The notes: generated from the letters alone by a model not told the origin. A stretch of 64,000 nt of DNA from Actinomycetota bacterium (GCA_035697485.1 DASSCU010000005.1:124001-188000); one strand, 5' to 3'; shown: positions 51,873 through 60,594, counted from the first letter of the stretch. Numbers and translations are program-made.

Positions 51873-52123
51873 AGGCGCCGGTCTTCGACTGCTGCGTGTC
51901 ACCGCAGGCTCGGTGTTTCTGCTCCTCGCGGGTCGACGGCGCACCATGCGGTGCCCGAGTGCGCGTGAATGTACCTTGCACGCGAGCATCGAGTGGGGCG
52001 ACACCTCGCCGTGACGCGACAGGTGCGGTTATGTGCTTGATGGCCGGATCTTTCCTCGAGCAAAGGGTGGACCTGAGTGCCTGACAGGCGTTGACTCAGA
52101 GACCCCGGCCGTGAGGAGGAGCG

Positions 52124-53524
52124 ATGGCGACCACGGATCCAGTCCACTTCGACGGGAATGCGGCCGAAGAGTTGGCGTCCATCCTTCGCGGAGAGCTGGT
52201 TCGCTCCGGCGATGTCAACTACGAACAGCACCGGAAGGTGTGGAACGGCTCGATCGACCGGTTCCCGGCGCTGATCGCCCGCTGCACCGGGGCGGCGGAC
52301 GTGATTGCGGCCGTGCGCTTTGCCAGAGCGCACGGCCTTCTCGTGGCGGTTCGTGGCGGAGGCCACAGTTTCCCTGGCTACTCCGTATGCGACGGTGGCA
52401 TGGTCATCGACCTTTCCCTGATGAAGGCGGTCCGGGTGGACCCTGTGGACCGAACGGTCCGAGCCCAGGCTGGCGTCCTCCTTGGGGAGCTCGACCACGA
52501 GACGCAAGCGTTCGGTCTCGTCGTTCCGGCAGGCTTTGTTTCGCATACCGGCCTGGCCGGGCTCACGCTGGGTGGGGGCATCGGGTTCACCATGCGGAGG
52601 TTCGGGCTCACCATCGACAACCTGCTCTCGGTGGATCTGATCACGGCCGATGGAGAACTTATCCGGGCAAACGAGGGGGAGAATGCTGACCTGTTCTGGG
52701 GGGTGCGGGGCGGTGGGGGGAACTTCGGGATCGTCACGGAGTTCGAGTTCCGGCTCCATCCGCTCGGGCCCCAGGTCGTGGCGGGCCCCGTGTTCTGGCC
52801 GATCGACGACGCACCGAACGTCTTGCGCTTCTACCGGGACTGGATCGCTGACTCACCCGACGACCTGATGACGCTGGTGATTGCACGAAGAGCGCCTGCG
52901 ATCGAAGGCATGCCTGCCGATCTCGTCGGGGAGCGGGTGCTCGCCGTCGTGTGCTGCTACGCCGGCTCCGTCGAGGAAGGTGAGAAGGTGGTGCGGCCGC
53001 TCAAGGGGTTCAGCTCACCAGTCCTCGATCTGTGCGAGCCGAGGCCGTTCGTCGAGCACCAGCAGATGTACGACGCGAGCTTCGAGAGCGGGTGGCACTA
53101 CTACTTCCGTTCCTGTGACGTGGCTGAGCTCAACGACGACGTCATCGACATCATGGTGGAGCACGGCCGGCGGATTGAATCTCCGATCAGCAGCGTGGGG
53201 CTTTGGCAGCTCGGCGGGGCGGTGGCGCGGGTCGGCGAAGACGGGACCGCGTTCAACGGCCGTGCCGCGGGCCACACGTTCAACATCAACGGGAACAGCC
53301 AGACGGCCGAGGGATTCGATGAGGAGCGGGAGTGGGCCCGCGGCCTCTGGACGGCCTTGGAGCCCTACCACACCAGCGTCTATGTGAACTTCATGATGGA
53401 CGAGGGTCAGGAACGGGTCCGGCAGGCATACGGCCCAGCGAAGTACCAGCGCTTAACTGCACTGAAGCGGCAGTACGATTCCGACAACTTCTTCCGACTG
53501 AACCAGAACATCCCGCCCGGCTAA
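52124..53524 (+). CDS. FAD-linked oxidoreductase of the BBE/VAO family
   Basis: 466 residues, GAGGAG before ATG. FAD-binding PP loop VRGGGHSFPGYSVCDGG with the His that is usually joined to the flavin; LAGLTLGGGIGFTMRRFGLTIDN; FWGVRGGGGNFGIVTEFEF. C-terminal berberine-bridge motif NFFRLNQNIPP. No signal peptide. Family members oxidise sugars, alcohols or secondary metabolites; substrate unknown. Surrounded by decayed genes, so possibly acquired. Confidence 0.9.
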   Translation: MATTDPVHFDGNAAEELASILRGELVRSGDVNYEQHRKVWNGSIDRFPALIARCTGAADVIAAVRFARAHGLLVAVRGGGHSFPGYSVCDGGMVIDLSLMKAVRVDPVDRTVRAQAGVLLGELDHETQAFGLVVPAGFVSHTGLAGLTLGGGIGFTMRRFGLTIDNLLSVDLITADGELIRANEGENADLFWGVRGGGGNFGIVTEFEFRLHPLGPQVVAGPVFWPIDDAPNVLRFYRDWIADSPDDLMTLVIARRAPAIEGMPADLVGERVLAVVCCYAGSVEEGEKVVRPLKGFSSPVLDLCEPRPFVEHQQMYDASFESGWHYYFRSCDVAELNDDVIDIMVEHGRRIESPISSVGLWQLGGAVARVGEDGTAFNGRAAGHTFNINGNSQTAEGFDEEREWARGLWTALEPYHTSVYVNFMMDEGQERVRQAYGPAKYQRLTALKRQYDSDNFFRLNQNIPPG

Positions 53525-53636
53525 GTGTCGCCGAGAACTTCAGAGGGTTCCTCGTATGCCTGAAGCAGCCAACACCGTCGCCCTGGTCCCAGTAAGGGTA
53601 GGTGCGGATCGCCGACATGCCACGCTTAGCTGGGTG

Positions 53637-53860
53637 TCACACGACAGGCGGTGCGAACAGCTCGGCCAGCGTGACGACTTCCCGCCGCTCGAGGACCTCG
53701 AGTAGATCTCGATCGACCGATTCCCACCCTCTCCCTCGAGGTCCATCCAACAGCTCCGTGTCAAGCTCCTCGCCGTGACTGACGAGCAGCGCGTGAGCCA
53801 GATCGTCGCCGAGCGACTTCCCCGAGCCGGCGAAGGTGATCAGACGGCATCGGCTGTGGC
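53637..53860 (-). other. Uncertain minus-strand reading frame or gene remnant
   Basis: A frame ending with TGA at 53637-53639 reads as protein-like sequence of about 74 residues (CRLITFAGSGKSLGDDLAHA, VSHGEELDTELLDG, LLEVLERREVVTLAELFAPP). It has no good start codon and no ribosome site, so it may be the 3' end of a broken gene. No family recognised. The rest of 53525-53983 holds nothing I can support. Confidence 0.3.
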
Positions 53861-53983
53861 GTCGCGGGGATGTTGAGCGGTGGCAGGACGCGAAGCCTCG
53901 GGTGTGAGCTCTTGTCGAGTGACGGACGGCAGAAGAAGCGCCCGACAGGTTCTCAACCGTCTGTCGAGGAAGGCGCCTCCGAG

Positions 53984-54035
53984 GTGAGTGTTGGTGGAAC
54001 GTGTCTATCCGCGAAGAGACACGTCAGACACTCAC
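53984..54035. terminator. Nested inverted repeat after the small acidic-protein gene
   Basis: Outer arms GTGAGTGT (53984-53991) / ACACTCAC (54028-54035) and inner arms ACGTGTCT (53999-54006) / AGACACGT (54017-54024). It begins at the stop codon of the minus-strand gene at 54032, as a terminator for that unit would. No clear T-run follows. Confidence 0.45.
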
Positions 54036-54178
54036 TCCCCGAGTGCATCCGGGTCAGGTCTTGGCGTGTCCTCTTCGCCACCCTCCGGGAGGCCTTCCTC
54101 CGTCGGCTCCTGGGTAGGAACCTCGTCCGGTCCCTGCGGGTCGGGCATCTTGTCGCCTTCAGGCATCTGGGTCTCCAT
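54032..54178 (-). CDS. 48-residue acidic, proline-rich protein
   Basis: ATG 54178 with AAGGGAT upstream. Sequence opens METQMPEGDKMPDPQGPDEV and continues Glu/Pro/Gly-rich, so it is probably disordered. Four bases after the stop of the frameshifted DUF2188 gene and likely the second gene of that pair. No known family. Confidence 0.5.
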   Translation of the reverse strand: METQMPEGDKMPDPQGPDEVPTQEPTEEGLPEGGEEDTPRPDPDALGE

Positions 54179-54182
54179 CGCT

Positions 54183-54420
54183 CTATCCCTTCGTCCGTCG
54201 CGGATCAGATCCGCGTGGATACGCCCGCTCCTCTTGGACCCGTCCGTCTCGGCGCTGGATGCGACGTGACGCCGAGTCTTGCTGACGAGCGACCTTCGCC
54301 GCTGCCCGAACGACCTCGGGCTTGTGAGCACGGGATGCGATCACGCCGGCATCGGACATCCCTCGCCTCTCAGCCGCCGTCCTTGGAGCTCGATACGGTG
54401 TACAGCTTCCTCTTCGGCAT
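54183..54420 (-). pseudogene. DUF2188 protein gene with a single-base frameshift
   Basis: ATG 54420 after AGGGAGG starts MPKRKLYTVSSSKDGG, then TGA at 54372-54370. One frame over, from about 54369, the sequence goes on to RRIQRRDGRVQEERAYPRGSDPRRTKG (split with the preceding helix KPEVVRAAAKVARQQ). Removing one A turns TGAGAGG into TGGAGG and gives one 78-residue DUF2188 protein with the family's GGW and DGRxQEERxYGxDP marks. So either a recent frameshift mutation or a sequencing/assembly error. DUF2188 function is unknown. Confidence 0.7.
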
Positions 54421-54815
54421 GGAGCCCTCCCTTCGGATGGAGGCGACATACCCATCAAGGGCCGCTTCTACCCTGTCGAAACGGCCGGGGGATACGGCCA
54501 GGGAGCCGACGCCTACCGCACATGAAAGAAGCGGCTGCTTCGAACAGCCGCTTCTTCCTGCTCCGTCGGAGAGGAGCGTCGCCGGGCGGGTGCAGTCCCC
54601 CGCCGGTGCGGGTCACGGCGACGCCGAACGTGTACCCGTGGCTCGACCGACTAAACGGCTTCGTCGCACTCCTCCGGAGGATCGATCCAGCACTTGAGTG
54701 AGACGAGGTCTGCAGCGCCACTACCCCCATCGCGCCTCTACCGGCTAGGTTCCTACTCTCGAGCTTGCCTCGCCAGGATCAATCGCTGAAGGTTAGGCAC
54801 GGAGGAGAACGTTCG
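54421..54815. other. 395-base stretch without a supported gene
   Basis: Contains the ribosome site of the DUF2188 gene, one strong hairpin terminator, and the ribosome site of the DUF1801 gene. Open frames here (for example minus 54455-54730) run straight through the hairpin and show no protein-like composition. Confidence 0.6.
54526..54556. terminator. Rho-independent terminator, usable from both sides
   Basis: Perfect 12-bp stem AAGAAGCGGCTG / CAGCCGCTTCTT with a 7-base loop, A-rich on the left and T-rich on the right. The best classical terminator in the window. Confidence 0.75.
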
Positions 54816-55217
54816 ATGGGGAAGTCACGCAAGCCAAGTACGAGCAAGAAGCCGCCGGTGGCAGCGGACACCCACGCCGATATCGACGATTGGGTCCGGC
54901 GCGTGATGCCGGACCTGCATCCCATCGTCAAGCAGCTCGACGACTCGATCCGCGAGACGATTCCGCGGCTTCAATATGCCGTCAAATGGAAGAAGGCGTA
55001 CTACGGGTTGCCCGAGCTCGGATGGATCATCGAGATGGTCGCCTACGACGTCTCCGTGAATGTCGTCTTCTTCGGCGGCGCGGCATTCAACCCTCCGCCA
55101 CCGCTCGGGACCACGGAACGGACCCGCTACGTCAAGCTCACGACCCTTGAGGAAGCGCAGGGACCGGAGATGCACAAGTGGATCGAGCAAGCGGGGCGCG
55201 TGCCGGGTTGGAAGTAG
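54816..55217 (+). CDS. DUF1801 protein
   Basis: 133 residues from ATG 54816, GGAGGAG upstream. Basic N-terminal tail, then the DUF1801 (YdhG/YjhX-like) fold: DLHPIVKQLDDSIRETIPRLQYAVKWKKAYYG, VSVNVVFFGGAAFNPPPPLG, RYVKLTTLEEAQGPEMHKWIEQA (shown with breaks). Function unknown. Its last 91 bases lie opposite the 3' end of the XRE gene. Confidence 0.85.
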   Translation: MGKSRKPSTSKKPPVAADTHADIDDWVRRVMPDLHPIVKQLDDSIRETIPRLQYAVKWKKAYYGLPELGWIIEMVAYDVSVNVVFFGGAAFNPPPPLGTTERTRYVKLTTLEEAQGPEMHKWIEQAGRVPGWK

Positions 55218-55465
55218 CTCCGCTCGGCCGACCCTGGCGACGCCGCCGTGAACGGGTCCAGCTCGGCGATGCGACGCACGTCTGTGGCCTTCAGGTCGAA
55301 GGCAGAGATCATCCGCATGCGGGCCGCACCCGACAGGCCCCGTTCACCGACCTCGACCCGGGACAGTTCACTCGGGCTGAGGCCGACCAGCAGCGCGGTC
55401 TTGCGCAGACTCCAGCCTCGGGCCTCCCGAAGCTCCCGAACCGAGATCACGTTGTCGCTGTTCAT
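55127..55465 (-). CDS. XRE-family helix-turn-helix regulator
   Basis: 112 residues, AGGAGG 8 bases before ATG 55465. HTH about 8-60: VRELREARGWSLRKTALLVGL, SPSELSRVEVGERGLSGAARM. The last 40 residues (from about SPGSAERS) are coded opposite the end of the DUF1801 gene, have odd composition and no family match, so the natural stop may have been lost. Target unknown. Confidence 0.7.
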   Translation of the reverse strand: MNSDNVISVRELREARGWSLRKTALLVGLSPSELSRVEVGERGLSGAARMRMISAFDLKATDVRRIAELDPFTAASPGSAERSYFQPGTRPACSIHLCISGPCASSRVVSLT

Positions 55466-55501
55466 GGGCTCAGCCTCCTCTGACTGTCAACGGCCTGTCC
55501 C

Positions 55502-55606
55502 CTAATCATCGAAACGGGTCACCTCCAGCCACAGCGTCGCGATCTGCTCGTCGGTCGAGGACGGACGCTCCTGGCGGATGACGTCGTGCACGTCGGCGAA
55601 AGCCAT
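55502..55606 (-). CDS. 34-residue ORF before the XRE gene
   Basis: ATG 55606 to TAG 55502; MAFADVHDVIRQERPSSTDE then IATLWLEVTRFDD reads like a short helical protein, but there is no ribosome site. Could be a small gene, or the end of a broken one. The stretch 55607-55794 shows nothing else I can support. Confidence 0.3.
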   Translation of the reverse strand: MAFADVHDVIRQERPSSTDEQIATLWLEVTRFDD

Positions 55607-55794
55607 GACCCGATGGTCGGGTGCCTGACGAGGGCGCGGGTGGTCATGATGTCCACCCCGGTGCGTCCCGGTGGGGCGGGGGTGGGGTGCATCGACCGCC
55701 GGCGGGGGACAGCGACGCGGGCCACCCGATCCCCACCTAGCACAGCATCGGCATAGGTATCTGGGCCCCTGCTACCTGCCTGCTATCTCGAGGC

Positions 55795-55814
55795 GTTGGT
55801 TTGCGTTGGTTTGC
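55795..55814. repeat. Direct tandem repeat of GTTGGTTTGC
   Basis: Two adjacent 10-bp copies, 65 bases upstream of tRNA-Ser, in a locally less GC-rich spot. No function assigned. Confidence 0.6.
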
Positions 55815-55879
55815 AGTTGGGCCTCGAGCTAATGGGGTGATGGTGGGTCACACCCCTCTCACCTGCGAGGATAGGCAGC

Positions 55880-55968
55880 GGGAGGATGGCCGAGCGGACG
55901 AAGGCGACGGTCTTGAAAACCGTTGGTCCGGGCGACCGGGCCCGTGGGTTCGAATCCCACTCCTCCCG
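55880..55968 (+). tRNA. tRNA-Ser (anticodon TGA)
   Basis: 89 bases, no encoded CCA. Acceptor stem GGGAGGA / TCCTCCC, discriminator G, anticodon stem ACGGT/ACCGT with loop CTTGAAA (TGA at its centre), long class II variable arm (GGTCCGGGCGACCGGGCC), T arm GTGGGTTCGAATCCCAC. Reads UCA codons. Confidence 0.95.
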
Positions 55969-56033
55969 CTTCTCGACGTCAGCACCCAGGAGCGACCTTG
56001 TGCCTCGAAGGGCAACCGCGTAGCGTCGTCGCC

Positions 56034-56564
56034 ATGGCGGCGACGGCGGGCTCCGTGCGTCACCTGTCTCGAGCGGCCGTGGCGGTCTGCCTGATCGTCG
56101 CGGTCGCCGGACCGGCCGGCGCCGGAGTGATCGACCGCGACACGGGCTACGACCCGCGCGACATCGAGCCGGAACGGGACTTCCAGCCCCCCGACGTCTC
56201 GTCGACCACCCGTCGGCTCGCGGCCGTCGACGGCCGGCGGATCGTGGCCATCGTCGTCCGCTACTACGTGCGATCCGCCACAGGGCGAGTCAACGTCCGC
56301 ATCGACGCCTCAGGCGGACGGCGTGTCGACCACCGGATGTTGATCGCCGCGTTCGCGGATCCCGGATGCTGGATCTGGCCAAAGGGTGACCGCGACGCCC
56401 GTGTCACCGGGAAGGTCGGCTGGCGGTCCGAGCGGGTCGCTTGCCGCGTCGCCGCCCGCTTCTTCGAACCCGACAAGGCCATCCGCTGGAAGGTGCTTGC
56501 GGAGGCGAGCGACGGCGGATTCGAGCCCGACTTCGCGCCGGACCATCGGGGCTGGTACTCCTAG
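56034..56564 (+). CDS. Secreted hypothetical protein
   Basis: 176 residues from ATG 56034. Signal peptide about 1-30 (SRAAVAVCLIVAVAGPAGA). The mature part has beta-strand-like sequence with a Cys pair (DPGCWIWPKG, RVACRVAARFF) probably disulfide-bonded. No catalytic motif or known family. Starts 65 bases after tRNA-Ser. Convergent with the PfpI gene. Confidence 0.6.
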   Translation: MAATAGSVRHLSRAAVAVCLIVAVAGPAGAGVIDRDTGYDPRDIEPERDFQPPDVSSTTRRLAAVDGRRIVAIVVRYYVRSATGRVNVRIDASGGRRVDHRMLIAAFADPGCWIWPKGDRDARVTGKVGWRSERVACRVAARFFEPDKAIRWKVLAEASDGGFEPDFAPDHRGWYS

Positions 56565-56572
56565 GCCGGGAC

Positions 56573-57100
56573 TCAGCCTGCCTCGATCGCGGCGACCAGC
56601 TCGCGGCAGAAGTCGGGGATGTCCTCGACGACCCGGCCCCAGACGATGTTCCCGTCACGGAACGCGGGCTCCTCGACCCACGTCGCGCCGGCGTTCTCGA
56701 GGTCGTCCTTGATGCCGATCGAGCCCGTCGCGCGCACCCCCTTCACGATGCCTGCCGAGATGCCCACCCACCCGGCGTGGCAGATCATGCCGACGACCGC
56801 GCCGCGCTCGTGCGCGCTCCGCACGAGGTCCTTCACCGAGTCGTATCGGCGCAGCTTGTCGGGCGCCCATCCTCCGGGCACCACGACCGCGTCGTAGGTC
56901 GAGCCGTCGATCGCGTCGACCGTCGTCTCGGCCGATGCGAGCAAGCCGTGCTTACCGGCGACCTCGTCGGTCGAGACGCCCGCGACCGTGACCTCGGCGC
57001 CTTCCTCCTGCAGCCGCATCAGGGGCACGTGGAACTCCAGATCTTCGAAGCCTTCCGCCAACAACACGACCACTCGCTTGCCGTCCAACCGTCCGCTCAT
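56573..57100 (-). CDS. DJ-1/PfpI family protein
   Basis: 175 residues. GFEDLEFHVP (Glu of the active site), VVVPGGWAPDKLR, and the nucleophilic elbow MICHAGW with Cys about residue 106 followed by His. Members act as glyoxalases, deglycase-like stress proteins or peptidases; type not decided here. Good family length. Diverges from hemE with 76 bases between starts. Confidence 0.88.
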   Translation of the reverse strand: MSGRLDGKRVVVLLAEGFEDLEFHVPLMRLQEEGAEVTVAGVSTDEVAGKHGLLASAETTVDAIDGSTYDAVVVPGGWAPDKLRRYDSVKDLVRSAHERGAVVGMICHAGWVGISAGIVKGVRATGSIGIKDDLENAGATWVEEPAFRDGNIVWGRVVEDIPDFCRELVAAIEAG

Positions 57101-57176
57101 GTCACGTCACCTCCCCGTCAACCCTAGCGACCCGAACGCAGAGGGTTGGGGTCGACCCGCTCCGTAGACTGCAAGG

Positions 57177-58223
57177 ATGAGCTCGGCCCCCTTCCGCGAC
57201 CGATTCCTGCGCGCCTGCCGACTGCAGAGCGTCGACCGCACTCCGGTGTGGTTCATGCGCCAGGCGGGTCGCTACCTGCCGGAGTATCGGGAGCTGCGCG
57301 GGGACCGCGACATCCTCGAGACCTGCAAGGACCCGGCACAGGTCGTCGAGATCACGCTGCAGCCGCTGCGGCGCATGGACGTCGACGCCGCGATCGTCTT
57401 CAGCGACATCATGGTGCCGCTCGCGGGTGTCGGCATCGACGTGCGCATCGAGCCCGGACGAGGACCGGTGGTCGACACGCCCGTCCGCTCGGTCGCCGAC
57501 GTCGATCGGCTCCGTCCGCTCCAACCCGTTCAGGACGTGCCCGAGGCCCTCGAAGCGATCCGGCTCCTGCGCGAGGAGCTCTCGGTGCCGCTGATCGGGT
57601 TCGCTGGCGCGCCGTTCACGCTCGCGAGCTACTTGATCGAGGGCGGCACCAGCCGCACCCACGAGCGAACGAAGGCAGTGATGCACGGCGACCACGTCGC
57701 GTGGGACGCCCTGATGCGCGCCCTCGTCGCGATCGTCGTGCCCCATCTGCGGGCGCAGGTGGAGGCCGGTGCCCAGGCGCTGCAGGTCTTCGACTCGTGG
57801 GTCGGCGCGCTCGACCGCGACGACTACCGACGCCGGGTGCAGCCGCACATGTCGAGCATCTTCTCCGGGCTCGCCGATCTGGGCGTGCCGGTGATCCACT
57901 TCGGCGTCGGCACCGGTGAGCTGCTCGGTGAGATGGCGGTCTCGGGCGGGCAGGTGATCGGCGTCGACTGGCGCGTGCCGCTCGACGAAGCATGGGACCG
58001 GGTCGGCCACGACCGGGCCGTGCAGGGCAACCTTGACCCGGCGGTGCTCGGCGCGCCGTGGGAGGTCGTCGAGCGCAAGACCCTCGAGGTGCTGCGCCGG
58101 GCCGGTGGCCGCGACGGCCACGTCTTCAACCTCGGGCACGGGGTGCTTCCCGACACCCCGCCCGACACGCTCGCGCGCCTCACCGACTTCGTCCACACGG
58201 AAAGCGAAAGGAAGCCCACGTGA
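57177..58223 (+). CDS. hemE: Uroporphyrinogen decarboxylase
   Basis: 348 residues. Makes coproporphyrinogen III from uroporphyrinogen III. MRQAGRYLPEYRELRG substrate loop, FSDIMVPLAGVGI with the conserved Asp, GFAGAPFTLASYLIEGG, and FNLGHGVLPDTPPD. First of four overlapping haem genes. Confidence 0.96.
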   Translation: MSSAPFRDRFLRACRLQSVDRTPVWFMRQAGRYLPEYRELRGDRDILETCKDPAQVVEITLQPLRRMDVDAAIVFSDIMVPLAGVGIDVRIEPGRGPVVDTPVRSVADVDRLRPLQPVQDVPEALEAIRLLREELSVPLIGFAGAPFTLASYLIEGGTSRTHERTKAVMHGDHVAWDALMRALVAIVVPHLRAQVEAGAQALQVFDSWVGALDRDDYRRRVQPHMSSIFSGLADLGVPVIHFGVGTGELLGEMAVSGGQVIGVDWRVPLDEAWDRVGHDRAVQGNLDPAVLGAPWEVVERKTLEVLRRAGGRDGHVFNLGHGVLPDTPPDTLARLTDFVHTESERKPT

Positions 58224-59203
58224 TCGACGCACCACCGATCGGTGTGCTCGTCATGGCCTACGGCACCGCCGCCGGCCCCGACGACATCGAGCGCTACTAC
58301 ACCGACATCCGGGGCGGCCGTCCGCCGACACCCGAGCACCTGCAGGAGCTGAAGGATCGCTACGAGGCGATCGGGAACGTGTTCCCGCTCGGGGAGACGA
58401 CCGATGCGCAGGCGCAAGGCATCGTCGAACGGCTGAACGCCGACGCCGGCGGCAACACGTACCGGGCGTACCTGGGCATGAAGCACTCCCCGCCGTTCAT
58501 CCCCGACGGCGTCGATCGCATGCGCACCGACGGCATCGAGCGCGGGATCGGCATCGTGATGGCCCCGCACTGGTCGGGGATGTCGGTGGAGACCTACGTC
58601 GAGCGGGTGCAGCAGGCCGTCGAGGACCACGGGGAGACCCCCAGGTTCACGTTCGTCCGCAGCTACCACGACCACCCGGCGTTCATCGCCTTCCTGACCG
58701 ATCGTGTGCGTGAGGGGCTCGAGGGACTCTCCGACGACGTGCGCGAGGGAACCGCCGTGATCTTCAGCGCGCACTCGCTGCCGGTGCGCACGCTCGACGA
58801 CGGATCGCAGCGCTGCAAGTACTGCGACTGCGACGATTCGTGCCGATATCGCGATGGCCTGCAGGAGACCGCCGATCTCGTGGCGGTGCGGCTCGGACTC
58901 GAGCACACCCTGATCGCCTGGCAGAGCGCGGGTCGCACGGCCGACCCCTGGTGGGGCCCGCCCGTCGAGGACGTGATCCAGCAGCTCGCGATGCAGGGGC
59001 ATCCAGCGGTGCTCGTCTGCAGCGCGGGGTTCGTCGCCGATCACCTCGAGGTGCTCTACGACCTGGACATCGAAGCCAAGCAGATCGCCGAGGAAGCCGG
59101 GATCGTGTTCGCGCGTACGCGCATGCCCAACGCCGATCCCGAGTATCTCGACGTGCTGGCGCAGGTGGTGCGCGACCATGTGGCGCAGGTGCCGGTGGGG
59201 TGA
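58220..59203 (+). CDS. hemH: Ferrochelatase (coproporphyrin type)
   Basis: 327 residues from GTG 58220 (GTGA overlap). VMAYGTAAGPDDIERYYTDIRGG start, metal-site His in FSAHSLPVR, and AWQSAGRTADPWWGP with the conserved Gln/Ser. The segment RCKYCDCDDSCRY has four Cys within nine residues, a likely [2Fe-2S] ligand set placed inside the chain. With hemY and hemQ next to it, it should insert iron into coproporphyrin III (CpfC role). Confidence 0.93.
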   Translation: MIDAPPIGVLVMAYGTAAGPDDIERYYTDIRGGRPPTPEHLQELKDRYEAIGNVFPLGETTDAQAQGIVERLNADAGGNTYRAYLGMKHSPPFIPDGVDRMRTDGIERGIGIVMAPHWSGMSVETYVERVQQAVEDHGETPRFTFVRSYHDHPAFIAFLTDRVREGLEGLSDDVREGTAVIFSAHSLPVRTLDDGSQRCKYCDCDDSCRYRDGLQETADLVAVRLGLEHTLIAWQSAGRTADPWWGPPVEDVIQQLAMQGHPAVLVCSAGFVADHLEVLYDLDIEAKQIAEEAGIVFARTRMPNADPEYLDVLAQVVRDHVAQVPVG

Positions 59204-60594
59204 GCGCGGCGGGCGTGCGGCGGGTCGCGATCGTCGGCGGCGGGGTCTCGGGCCTCACCGTCGCGTACCGCCTCGTGCAGGCCGATCCGTCGATCGACGT
59301 CACGATCCTCGAGGCGGGCACGCGTCTCGGCGGCAAGCTCGGGAGCGTGGAGGTCGCCGGTCTCAGACTCCCGACCGGCGCCGACTCGTTCCTCGCGCGC
59401 AAGCCGTGGGCGGTCGAGCTGTGCAGGGACCTCGGCATCGACCTGGAGGCGCCGGGTGCGAGCGGCGCCTACCTGTGGACCGACACGGGCCTCGTGCCGC
59501 TGCCGAAGGACGCGCCCTTCGGGATCCCGGGCGACGTCGGCGACCTCTTCCGATGGCCGGGCCTGTCAGCAGCCGGGAAGCTCCGCGCCGCCCAGGATCT
59601 CGTTCGGAAGGCTCGCACGGGCGACGACGACGAATCGCTCGGCTCGCTCCTGCGGCGGCGGTTCGGCGACGAGGCCACCGACCTCGCGCTCGGCCCGCTG
59701 CTCGCCGGACTCCACGCGGGCGACGTCGACCGACTGAGCGTGCGGGCCACGTTCCCCGACCTGGTGACGTGGGAGCGGGCGCAGGGGAGCCTGTTCCGCG
59801 GTTCGCAGGCGACGTCGAAGCTCGCGCGGCGGTCGCAGCTCGGCCCGATGTTCGTGCGACCGCGAGGTGGCGTGCAGCGGCTGACGGACGAGCTCGCGGG
59901 GCGCCTGGACGGACGGATCCGCACGAGCGCCGCGGTGACCTCCGTCGAGAGCGGGGCGGTCGTGCTCGGTGGGAGCGACACGCTCGCTGCCGACGTGATC
60001 GTGCTCGCCACCCCGGCCCATGAGGCGTCGAGGCTCATCGTCGATGCGGCGCCCGCCGTTGCCGCGGATCTCGCCGGTATCGCCTGCGCCTCGACCGGCG
60101 TGGTCTTGATGGTCTATGCCGAGGACACGCAGCCGGGGCTGCCCGACGGCACCGGCTTCGTCGTGCCCAGAGGGAAGGCCCCCATGACCGCCGCGACGTG
60201 GCTCAGCAGCAAGTGGCCGAGTGAGGCCTTCGGCTCCCGGGCGGTCGTGCGGTGCTACGTGGGCGCGGTCGGGGAGGAGGACGTGCTCGATGCCGACGAC
60301 GCCGACATCGTGGAGGCGTGTGCGCGGCACCTCGCGGCCGCCGTGCGGCTCCCCGACATGCCCGAGCAGGCCACGGTCGTGCGATGGCCGGCGTCGATGC
60401 CGCAGTACGAGGTGGGGCACCTCGACCGCGTGGCCCGCATCCGGGAGAACCTCCCTCCGGGTATCGTCGTCGTGGGCCAGCCCTACGACGGCGTGGGCGT
60501 GCCGGACTGCGTGCGTGCCGCCGACGAGGTGGCCGAGCGCCTGATCGCCGCGAACGAGCACTCGCCGAGCGACCACGAGGAGACGGTGCCATGA
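59200..60594 (+). CDS. hemY: Coproporphyrinogen III oxidase, FAD type (HemY/CgoX)
   Basis: 464 residues from GTG 59200 (GTGA overlap). FAD dinucleotide fold VAIVGGGVSGLTVAYRL, ILEAGTRLGGKLGS, and the C-terminal FAD segment VGQPYDGVGVPDCVRAADEVAE. Oxidises coproporphyrinogen to coproporphyrin in the Gram-positive haem route, or protoporphyrinogen in the older naming. Confidence 0.93.
   Translation: MSAAGVRRVAIVGGGVSGLTVAYRLVQADPSIDVTILEAGTRLGGKLGSVEVAGLRLPTGADSFLARKPWAVELCRDLGIDLEAPGASGAYLWTDTGLVPLPKDAPFGIPGDVGDLFRWPGLSAAGKLRAAQDLVRKARTGDDDESLGSLLRRRFGDEATDLALGPLLAGLHAGDVDRLSVRATFPDLVTWERAQGSLFRGSQATSKLARRSQLGPMFVRPRGGVQRLTDELAGRLDGRIRTSAAVTSVESGAVVLGGSDTLAADVIVLATPAHEASRLIVDAAPAVAADLAGIACASTGVVLMVYAEDTQPGLPDGTGFVVPRGKAPMTAATWLSSKWPSEAFGSRAVVRCYVGAVGEEDVLDADDADIVEACARHLAAAVRLPDMPEQATVVRWPASMPQYEVGHLDRVARIRENLPPGIVVVGQPYDGVGVPDCVRAADEVAERLIAANEHSPSDHEETVP

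Noticed and set aside
55880-55968. tRNA-Ser as attachment site of an integrated element
   Set aside because: No second copy of the tRNA 3' end and no integrase gene was seen in the window; kept only as a weak possibility in the accessory-stretch note.
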